NCBI GenBank assembly: GCA_002099365.1
Contig: MSED01000003.1
Location: 806,001 to 870,000 of the forward strand
Direction: 5' to 3'
DNA length: 64,000 nt
DNA from: Phialophora verrucosa
Lineage: Eukaryota; Ascomycota; Eurotiomycetes; Chaetothyriales; Herpotrichiellaceae
Below, in pieces: positions 56,541 through 64,000 of the stretch. A program made the position numbers and the translations under genes. Numbering within the stretch: position 1 is the first letter of the stretch; each line of letters opens with the position of its first letter. The notes beneath the pieces were generated by a model. It saw nothing but the letters and a program-made list of their open reading frames with translations. It was not told the DNA's origin and searched no databases.

Positions 56541-57383
56541 ATGTCTACACCCACCCGACAGTTCTCAAACCTTTGTTTGCCTGACGATAACACTGATCCC
56601 AGTGTTGCGGAGGACATGCGATTTGACAGGACAACGCTGGAGGAGAGGAAGATTATCATCAGAGACATCATTGCATCGTTTGAGCCTCGACACCTTCCTT
56701 CTGAGTTGTTTTCGGACGACGCGTTACAGAGGATCACTGCCGAACAGGGTAGTAGACGCAGCAGTGAATGGACAATCCACGATGACCTGAAAGCGAGTCT
56801 GATGCAATGGTGTTGTCACGACCAGGGTGGATGGACATTGCTCACCAGAATGCATGGGCCTGCCATTCGAGCTCTGACATTTGAGCAGAAGGTGGAAAGG
56901 CGTCTGGAAGAACAGTTCGACGCCTACGATGCATTGTTCTCGATTCCTCCCGGACCGGCCAACCAGATCCGTGGGCGGGTGCTCGAAATATGCCATGAGA
57001 TCGGGACGATTATAGATGAAGTGGAGGCCGACATAAATACCAGGACCGGGAGCCACTACAATGCCGCGAAAATACTGCTCGAGACGTTGAGAGAGGTCTG
57101 TGGCAGATACACCGATGTCCCCTTTGTCAGACGCAGCGGACGCCGGGAGGGTACAAGTGCTGGTGCAGGTGCAGAAACCGTCCCGACTCTATACCAAGCA
57201 CTGATCGGGAATGCCACCACACCTTTCATCCTTGATGCCCTGGACACGGTCCAAGAGAAATGGCCCAGGAGCCTCAGGACCGATGAGGCGCAAACGACAA
57301 TGCGCGAGATCAACGGACTCCTGGTCGAGAACGGTGCTCCACCCGGCTACCTGACTCAGTTTCAGGCTTTGATGACGGAATAA
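56541..57383 (+). CDS. Hypothetical protein, unrecognised
   Basis: 280-residue open frame starting MSTPTRQFSN with no family I recognise. It is mostly charged and helical, with a Glu/Arg-rich middle (QKVERRLEEQFDAYDALFSI, then RVLEICHEIGTIIDEVEADI) and a Gly/Ala linker (GTSAGAGAE) before a C-terminal helical part. It has no signal peptide, membrane segment or zinc-binding pattern. Composition is even and the reading frame uninterrupted, which favours a real gene over chance. Its neighbours (a gene-free 3.1 kb and an alcohol dehydrogenase) give no hint. It may be a lineage-specific gene. Confidence 0.6.
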   Translation: MSTPTRQFSNLCLPDDNTDPSVAEDMRFDRTTLEERKIIIRDIIASFEPRHLPSELFSDDALQRITAEQGSRRSSEWTIHDDLKASLMQWCCHDQGGWTLLTRMHGPAIRALTFEQKVERRLEEQFDAYDALFSIPPGPANQIRGRVLEICHEIGTIIDEVEADINTRTGSHYNAAKILLETLREVCGRYTDVPFVRRSGRREGTSAGAGAETVPTLYQALIGNATTPFILDALDTVQEKWPRSLRTDEAQTTMREINGLLVENGAPPGYLTQFQALMTE

Positions 57384-58302
57384 TGGGGCATGGGATACAG
57401 GAATGCACCACAGGCAAGCCACCTGGCAGCGAAGCCTCGTTGAATTTTCGGAAATGGCCACTGAAGACATCCAAACAGACAGGGACATGGGCGGCCTGGT
57501 TGTAGATTGCCTGGGCCAGCACCTGGAGCGGTGGCCTTGTATGCCTGATGGTCAGCCTCACGGATCAGTAATGGTGTTTCCTTCGACTTAGTTTCAGTGG
57601 CGTTGGTGGTATAGTACTTGTTGAAGATTGAGTGTGGGTGGTTCGGGCTCTTGTCTATGGTTAGTCTATTCAGCTCACACGCGTAATTCGCAAAAGGTAC
57701 AATCGGCTTCACCCCTGACGAGATCGCCGTTGCTTTCTGACATATCCTTGCCACGTAACAGCAATCATTGAGACCAAATTCAATTCGGCGTAGGATGGCC
57801 CCGCTGGAAGACCGACTCAAGCTGCGTGTCGTCGTCACATCGCGGGGTAATAAGATGCTGACGGCGTGCGAGTGTTCCTCCATCTCGGAACCCCCCCACA
57901 CGACTCCGAGGTTCTCGTCCTTTAGTTTGCGGAGTTTGTGCTTGCCGTCGCAAGATACACTTGGTCCAGGTCATCTCCGCTGACTCGACATGCTCGAAGA
58001 TGATGCCCATGCCGCACAATTGGCATCCGATCAACGTCCTGCGGGTTTGGGCGTTGCCCCGCCACAGCTCCGTATGCACCTGCCTCACTCTGTCTTTGTG
58101 CCCCTAAGACGACACGGCCGCAGGCGCATGTCGTTACCCCTCTTCACCAGACGCGTACACTCGAGTCTTTATATTGTGCCTTTACCGCGGCTCCGCGGTT
58201 ACCCTCCGTCCACTTCTGCTGAATATCCTTCGTACGGAACGCTGTGTGATCAATTTCCTCTCACTTCATCTTGCAAGAAACTCGCTTCTGTGTGCTCTCG
58301 AC
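57384..58302. other. Upstream region of the alcohol dehydrogenase
   Basis: 919 bp without a supported gene; several overlapping frames lack family features. Near the dehydrogenase start lie TTTATATT (58168-58175) and an inverted repeat (58184-58199). Confidence 0.45.
58168..58199 (+). promoter_or_regulatory. TATA-like box and inverted repeat before the ADH gene
   Basis: TTTATATT at 58168-58175 is followed by ACCGCGG-CT-CCGCGGT (58184-58199), a perfect inverted repeat with 7-bp arms and 2-bp spacer, about 104 bp before the ATG at 58303. It may be a core promoter with a dimeric regulator site; function inferred. Confidence 0.4.
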
Positions 58303-59650
58303 ATGGCTACAGTCCAGATTCCTTCCAGGCACAAGGCCTTGGTGTACGACAACCCTGGCAGCATCTCGACGAAGATCGAGGAGGTCGAGACACCTAAGCC
58401 GGGGACTGGAGAGCTGTTGGTGAACTTGACTCACTCTGGAGGTAAGCTGTCACTGCGCTGCGGCCTTTACACGGGAGAAGGAAGGAGCACTAATATGCCT
58501 CAGTCTGCCATTCGGTAAGTGCTTCGAAGAGCCTTCTCGACACACGACAGCGGTGCTCACGGTGCGTGTTCCCTCGGATAGGATATGGGAGTCATGTGCA
58601 ATGCGTGGGCATGGCTTCCTGCTCCCACACAAAAAGGCCAGGTCGGCGGCCATGAAGGCGTCGGGGTCATTGCGGCCTTGGGCACCGGCGCTGAATCCTC
58701 TGGCCTCAAAGTCGGCGATCGGGTCGGCATCAAGTGGCTAGCCTATGCGTGTGGAAACTGCACGCCTTGCCTGGCGGGGGCTGATGCATCCTGCACAGCG
58801 GCAAAGATCTCGGGGTATGTAGCTTCATACCCCGGGGACGAACCGTTTCGACTGACCTACTAGATACTATTACCCTGGGACCTTCCAGCAATACGCCATT
58901 GCCCCAGCCCACTATGCTACTCCCATCCCGGACGGTGTCCCCAGCGACTTGGCAGCGCCCCTGCTCTGTGGCGGAGTCACGGTCTACGCAGCGCTGAAGA
59001 AGCTGATCGACGAGGGAGTTCGTCCGGGAGACTGGGTGGTTATTCCGGGAGGGGGCGGCGGGCTTGGTCACCTCGCCCTTCAAATTGGCTCTCGAGGCAT
59101 GGGCTTCCGCATGGTGGGAGTTGACATGGGCGAGAAAGAGAAACTGGTCAAGGAGTGTGGTGCGGAAGCATTCCTCGATCTCTCCAAATACAGCCGTGAC
59201 GATGAGGGAACCAAGAAGCTGGTGGAAGACGTCAAGGGCATAACAGGAGGTGGTGCCTCGGGTGTCGTGGTTTGCACTGCCAACAACACCGCTTACGCTC
59301 AAGGATTGTCCTTCCTCAAATTCCGAGGTTGTTTGGTCTGCGTGGGCGTCCCTGAAGGGCCGCTGGTGCCCATTGCTACAGCCAACCCAGCAACGATACT
59401 TGCCTCGGAGCTGAAGATTGTTGGCAGCGCTGTGGGCAACCGAAAAGAGGCCATTGAGACATTGGAATTTGCAAGAAGGTGAGTCTCAATTTGGATGCTG
59501 CCGTTCTCAAATGCTTTGCTTACGCTGCCGCATAGGGGTATCGTCAAGACGCACTTCACCGTCGAACCGATGAGTAAACTGACCGAGACGTTTGAAAAGA
59601 TGGACAAGGGTCAATTACAGGGGAGAGTGGTTATTGATCTGAGCGGGTAA
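58303..59650 (+). CDS. Zinc-dependent alcohol dehydrogenase
   Basis: Medium-chain NAD(P)-dependent alcohol dehydrogenase of the ADH1 type, probably cytosolic, interconverting alcohols and aldehydes. Exons are 58303-58441, 58504-58514, 58582-58814, 58864-59478 and 59536-59650, giving 370 residues. The second exon is only 11 nt, yet it completes the VCHSD motif exactly. Catalytic zinc ligands: C48 (in VCHSD), H74/E75 (GGHEG) and C163 (LLCGG). All four structural-zinc cysteines are present: C107, C110, C113 and C121. The cofactor loop is GGGGGLGH (190-197). ISGYYYPGTFQQYA across the exon 3-4 junction is typical. Length is about 20 residues above yeast Adh1. It could be a fermentative or a degradative ADH. 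Confidence 0.94.
58504..58514 (+). other. 11-nt micro-exon of the alcohol dehydrogenase
   Basis: It lies between introns 58442-58503 (GT..CAG) and 58515-58581 (GTAAGT..TAG). Its 11 nt restore V(C-H-S), the catalytic zinc-site motif, and keep the frame (139+11 = 150 nt). No other splice choice that I found gives the family motif. Confidence 0.8.
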
Positions 59651-59946
59651 AATCGAAACACGAACTTCTGCAGAATAAGTAGCATCGTCTCGAACAAAAC
59701 AATGGAGAGGATCTGAACCGAAGTTGCTGTATTATTACTCCGTACCCGATTAATTAGAGACTCGGTTCCCAAGGCTCGGCTTCAGCCTTCGCAGCCCCCA
59801 AATACAGACCATCACCCAGCTTTCTCTTCAGCTCGTGCAGGCGTACTCCGTAATGTGTCTTGTCCCCACGATTACCATTGCGACAAACAAAAAGGAACGA
59901 GCTGTCTGATGCGTGGGGACCTTGGACGTCAGCGTGAGTCGAGGCG

Positions 59947-62900
59947 ATGAATCCGTACAATCAGCCGCCGTACGGATATCCTCAGCAAACACCAGGTCCG
60001 CCGCAGCCACCGTGGCAAGCACCTCCGCGACGAGGATGGGGAGACCCTAGGATCCCAGGGCAGGGACCGCAGAGTCCAGTCTCTCCTGCCTACCACAGTA
60101 ATCCTCCTTCCAATGTCTTTGGACCACCTCTTCCTCCACCTCCACCGCTTCCTCAACCTCAGTACCCTCCGCAGCCACAGTTCGACGTCTCGCATTGGGG
60201 AGTAAAATATAATCAGGGATTGGCGGCTCCAGGTCCAGGTCAGGGTCAGGGTCAAGATCAAGAGACGAAGCCTGCCCTACCACCTCGCCCTACGTCGGCA
60301 ACAGGCAGGCTCAGCCCTCAGCCTCACCAGCAGGACCACTCTCAACCATACTCGGGATGGAATGACCCTTATCACACAGGCAACGCAGTGCCACCTCCTC
60401 CCCCTCCTCGTCCCGCCGAATACCAAGCTCACGCGCAAGCGGCCCATCATGGTCGAACAAGCACACCTCAGCAGGAATACTCTCACCGACCTACATCACA
60501 TCACTACGATCCTCCTCCGCAGCAGAACTCATGGAATACACAACCTCCACAGCCCACTGGGCCGACGTATTATCCGACGGCACCGCCTCTGCAACATCTG
60601 TCCGGGACGGTTGACGGGCCATTGGTGTCGCCAATAGAGCCTTCCAGTGGCTTTTGGGGAGGGTCGCATGGGCAACAGACACCAGGCCATGCTCAGAACA
60701 ATTACAATGCTCCTCCTCAACAACAACCACATGACAAACCTGCCAATACTCAGGCACTAGGTTTCGGAGGTCCCTCGGATTGGGAGCACTACGATCCTAA
60801 TGCGCCGCCTCCGGACCAGACGCCTACGAGTCCACCACCAAACCTTCCCTATCAGCCACAGGCCCCCATTTCACCACCTCCGGGCCATGCCACTCCGGCT
60901 GCGGTACAGCAGACCCCAAAGCCAGAGCCTGCTCGATCAAACTATCCTGTTGAAATTGGTGCTCCAAGCCCAGTAACGCCTCGAAAAGAGTCACAAATTC
61001 CACCACCAGCGCCCAGCTATGTTCCACCCCAACAGCAGCCAGTCGCGGATGCGAGACCGTCCTCTGCAGGCCAACATCCCACAATCGTCTCCGCCCGGTC
61101 AGACAGCCTCAACAGTGTGGGTAACATTGATACGGTCATCCAAGCCTGGAACGCTCCGCTAAAGCCACACCCTGTCCCAGAGTCTACTCCACGGCCGGAA
61201 TCGCGCGCATCAGCTCCGGCGGGTCCAAACCCAGAACCAGGACATTCTCCAACCAGTGTAAAAGTAGTCGACCCCTACGCCGACCTGGAGCCCGAGTTCA
61301 AGGCGTCGTTGAAGAGGTACGCCGTCATGCTCAGAAGAGAGGCAGCAGCCAAGACCGACGATGAGAAATTTGATATTTTTCAGACTTTTGTGACCAAAGA
61401 GCTCAGGCTCCGAAGCTTACTTTACGGGGTTGAGCTGAGGAAAGAAGAGGCCAGGGAGGTCACGAAGGCGGCCAACCTGGCCGACATACAGGCTGTGCTG
61501 CCCGAGTCAGCCTTGCCTCCCGCTGCGACAAAACCAGATGTTGTTGGCCAGCTCAATGAACCTATTGCAAAGGCATCTGAGCCGGTTCCGACGCCCGCTT
61601 TACCTCAACCCCCACCGACGCAGCCGTCAGCCACCATCCTGGGGACTACCGCACAGCCGAATGTTGGCCCGAAAGAACCGCCAAAACTGAACACTTCCAA
61701 ATTTGCATCGACCGTCGCTTCTTACGCTCCCCAGGAAGCGGGTAGACCATCTGTCGAGGATCGCCCCAAGTCGAAGGACGATGGCTATGTGATGGTCGCA
61801 GCCCCAGGCCGCGAAGAGGCATATAGCCCCGGCGGTCGACCCCTGATGACCAAAGTCACAGGCGACGGTGACGACGAAGCTTATAGTCCGGGCGGTCGGC
61901 CGATCACGGCCAAAGCCGCAACAACCTCACCGTCAAGGCCAGCGGTCGGCACGATGGTCCAGGATCATTTCCGTCAACAAGCCCAGAACGCCTTATCGCC
62001 CAGCAATGATGCTCCTATGGTCATTGAAGACTACGTGACTGCTCAGCCGACCTCTCCAAGCGTCAATGCGCCAATGATCGTTGCTGCCGAACCGCCTGTA
62101 GCTCTGAGTTCACCACGGTCGAACCAAAATAGCCAGAAGCCTGTTGTCCCCATCAAATTCGAGCCTCCGCGACCTGCATATACTCCTTTTCGTTACAGTG
62201 CAGGTGTTCAAGAAGAGAAGACCAAGACTTCTTCGCTGCGACCGGCAGACCAGGCATATTCCTCACTACGTAATTCACAGGCCGGGTCGGGTCGTCTGCT
62301 TGCTCAGGATGCTGCGTTGCTTGCTCCAGTGAGGCCCACCTCGAGCAGCGGGAGAAAGGAACATGACGAGGCATTCATCGGCTTGATCAGGAAGCAGAGT
62401 ATGGCTGTAAGACAGAGGCCACCTGGATCTGCACCACCACCGCCACTACCACGTAGCATGACTCCAGGGGGCATTAACAACAAGGTGACTGCTGCAGCTA
62501 AACCGGAACCGCCGCCGTTTATGAGAGTGGGCACCCCGGCGGCACCGGCAATCAAATCACAGCAACCAGCAGACGTTGTCAAAGAAGCCGTGACGGCCTT
62601 ACGCTCCCTTCTGCCGGCTTTTGATGATCTTCCCACTCCTATCGATTCGAGCGGCAGCAATCCGAAGCTCAGGGTCGTCCGGTCCAAAATCGACTCCATC
62701 AACGATCAATTCTCATTCATTCATGATGCTGTGGTGGAATGGGACCGCACCAATCGGCTGGTCCGCAAAGAACAGGAAGCCGAGCGACAACAGCGCCAAG
62801 GAGAGTCGGAAGCCCGCATCGATGCCTTGTTCAATGACAATGAGATCGGTTATGCCGACATCGGCGAGCTCGAAGCCGAATTCAAGCTCTCGGAGGCAGA

Positions 62901-63870
62901 GAAAAAGTACCACGAAGACCAAGCCGAGCTGGAAAGCTTCACCAGCCAGGTCTTCGTATTAGTCACAGAGAGATTACAGAAGGAGATTGCCGAATTGATG
63001 ACCGCTTACACAATGGCTATCGACATCCTGGACCTCGAGAGCGTGGCCGTAAGCAGCTGTTTCAAAGTTCCGAATGGCGACAAGAAACCGATCAGAATGA
63101 CCGAAATCATGTCCTGCGTGTTGACACTGTTCAACAAGATCGAAATCCGGCACCGAAAACTCGCCGAAGCACATGTCGAAAGGGAGCGGAGAAGGAAACA
63201 TCTTGAATTGACCATCCTTTACACCAACGGAGATGTGCAAGGCGTGAAACAACTTGAGAAGGAATTTGCCGTGGCAGAGAAGATGGCTGTCCTGCACGAA
63301 GCCCGCGGCAAAGACGATCGCGCCAATAAGCTGATGGATAGCTTCGACCGTGCCACCGTGCGCGGCCTAGGCGACAATCAGGTCTTCACCGACGAAGTCC
63401 TCTCCAAACTTCAAGAGTTGAAGAAAGCAACAGACGCGCTCCTGGCCTCCTCCGACCCCTCAATCAACAAAGATATGCTGAGCACGGCCAACGGCGCCAG
63501 GGATACTCTCTCCCTCGCGCAATCCACCCTCGACTCGGTCACAAGCGACTCCCGCCGCCTCCTCGCCCTCTCCAACGAAGGCGATATCCTCCTCAACGAC
63601 GCCGACTATGACGTCTCGGTCGCGGAGGCCAGAGTCGCCAACGCCGACCCCGTCGTGTACGCCAAACTCGGGGAAGAAAAAGCGAAAGAAGACAGCAAGC
63701 TGATCGAGGAGATGAACGTGAGGACCGCGTCCGTGACCAAGGGACCGCAAGAAGCGATCAAGCTCGTCAGGGACATACTGGGCACGGTGGGAGGAGAAGA
63801 GAGCCATGAAGAACGGATCAAACGCGCCCTAGAGGCTGCGAAGGCGAGGAACGCGAGTATTTCGGGATAG
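59947..63870 (+). CDS. 1307-residue proline-rich protein with helical C-terminal domain
   Basis: Single-exon protein I cannot assign to a named family. Residues 1 to about 430 are disordered, Pro/Gln/Tyr-rich (PYNQPPYGYPQQ, repeated PPPPLP and QPPQP words). A charged block follows, DPYADLEPEFKASLKRYAVM (about 438-457), then a predicted helical segment to about 520. The middle is again disordered and carries a doubled AYSPGGRP motif (near 623 and 641). From about 870 onward it is strongly helical, probably coiled coil: RTNRLVRKEQEAERQQRQGE, LTVLYTN-like stretches, and long Glu/Lys/Ala helices to the end. No membrane segment or signal peptide. The layout suggests a scaffold or cytoskeleton/RNA-associated protein, which is inference. 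The start is the first ATG after a stop. Confidence 0.75.
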   Translation: MNPYNQPPYGYPQQTPGPPQPPWQAPPRRGWGDPRIPGQGPQSPVSPAYHSNPPSNVFGPPLPPPPPLPQPQYPPQPQFDVSHWGVKYNQGLAAPGPGQGQGQDQETKPALPPRPTSATGRLSPQPHQQDHSQPYSGWNDPYHTGNAVPPPPPPRPAEYQAHAQAAHHGRTSTPQQEYSHRPTSHHYDPPPQQNSWNTQPPQPTGPTYYPTAPPLQHLSGTVDGPLVSPIEPSSGFWGGSHGQQTPGHAQNNYNAPPQQQPHDKPANTQALGFGGPSDWEHYDPNAPPPDQTPTSPPPNLPYQPQAPISPPPGHATPAAVQQTPKPEPARSNYPVEIGAPSPVTPRKESQIPPPAPSYVPPQQQPVADARPSSAGQHPTIVSARSDSLNSVGNIDTVIQAWNAPLKPHPVPESTPRPESRASAPAGPNPEPGHSPTSVKVVDPYADLEPEFKASLKRYAVMLRREAAAKTDDEKFDIFQTFVTKELRLRSLLYGVELRKEEAREVTKAANLADIQAVLPESALPPAATKPDVVGQLNEPIAKASEPVPTPALPQPPPTQPSATILGTTAQPNVGPKEPPKLNTSKFASTVASYAPQEAGRPSVEDRPKSKDDGYVMVAAPGREEAYSPGGRPLMTKVTGDGDDEAYSPGGRPITAKAATTSPSRPAVGTMVQDHFRQQAQNALSPSNDAPMVIEDYVTAQPTSPSVNAPMIVAAEPPVALSSPRSNQNSQKPVVPIKFEPPRPAYTPFRYSAGVQEEKTKTSSLRPADQAYSSLRNSQAGSGRLLAQDAALLAPVRPTSSSGRKEHDEAFIGLIRKQSMAVRQRPPGSAPPPPLPRSMTPGGINNKVTAAAKPEPPPFMRVGTPAAPAIKSQQPADVVKEAVTALRSLLPAFDDLPTPIDSSGSNPKLRVVRSKIDSINDQFSFIHDAVVEWDRTNRLVRKEQEAERQQRQGESEARIDALFNDNEIGYADIGELEAEFKLSEAEKKYHEDQAELESFTSQVFVLVTERLQKEIAELMTAYTMAIDILDLESVAVSSCFKVPNGDKKPIRMTEIMSCVLTLFNKIEIRHRKLAEAHVERERRRKHLELTILYTNGDVQGVKQLEKEFAVAEKMAVLHEARGKDDRANKLMDSFDRATVRGLGDNQVFTDEVLSKLQELKKATDALLASSDPSINKDMLSTANGARDTLSLAQSTLDSVTSDSRRLLALSNEGDILLNDADYDVSVAEARVANADPVVYAKLGEEKAKEDSKLIEEMNVRTASVTKGPQEAIKLVRDILGTVGGEESHEERIKRALEAAKARNASISG

Positions 63871-64000
63871 GGGCACGACCAGGGGCAAGAGATTTATGAT
63901 TTCGATGTGCATGAAATCTAACTTGTATTGTAAAATTTGTGGAGGTGTATATTTCGGAGACCTTGGGGAAGGAGGAGTCTTGGACAATGATGGGATATAT

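Noticed and set aside
57780..58088. 102-codon minus-strand frame containing CQLCGMGIIFEHVESAE
   Set aside because: The Cys pair is isolated, no zinc-binding pattern is complete, and no supporting exon was found.
1..64000. CRISPR arrays, rRNA genes, transposons
   Set aside because: No regularly spaced repeat-spacer pattern, no rRNA segments, and no transposase, reverse transcriptase or long terminal repeat recognised by eye.

Overview
The window looks like nuclear DNA of a filamentous ascomycete (Pezizomycotina). The evidence is short introns (46-173 nt) with GT..AG ends, a Zn2Cys6 regulator, a PTH11-type membrane protein, a Dal5-type permease and an hxB-type molybdenum-cofactor sulfurase. 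Coding regions are clearly GC-rich, and gene density is moderate, with several gene-poor stretches of 2-4 kb. I support 23 protein-coding genes. For every multi-exon model the exon lengths sum to a whole number of codons with the splice sites I chose. I saw no rRNA, tRNA, CRISPR array or intact transposon.

Left part (1-14.7 kb): a 3-hydroxyacyl-CoA dehydrogenase, a Zn2Cys6 transcription factor, a Dal5-type MFS permease, a cytochrome P450 and a full-size ABCC-type ABC transporter lie side by side. This looks like a small catabolic or detoxification cluster with no polyketide, peptide or terpene backbone gene. CGG-N2-CCG palindromes, the kind of site Zn2Cys6 proteins bind, sit upstream of the dehydrogenase, the permease and the P450. 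The ABC transporter has an unusually degenerate second ATPase domain.

Middle part (15-34 kb): housekeeping genes (GH47 alpha-mannosidase, BUD23-type 18S rRNA methyltransferase, SVP26-type ER/Golgi adaptor) alternate with accessory genes (APC permease, PTH11-like protein, a linalool dehydratase/isomerase-like enzyme). The most striking feature is a head-to-tail array of three paralogous genes at 18.0-20.6 kb. They encode ~136-140-residue nuclear-looking proteins: a Myb-like N-terminal module, an intron at the same place and phase in all three, and diverged lysine-rich tails.

Right part (35-64 kb): a TENA/THI-4-like protein with long disordered additions, a short-chain dehydrogenase, a three-finger C2H2 regulator, the molybdenum-cofactor sulfurase, a sugar-type MFS transporter, a MARVEL-like membrane protein, an unrecognised 280-residue protein, a zinc alcohol dehydrogenase with an 11-nt micro-exon, and a 1307-residue proline-rich/helical protein of unknown role. 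Intergenic DNA carries many copies of a short palindromic motif family (TACTCGTA / TACGAGTA / TACTCCGTA) and several short tandem repeats.
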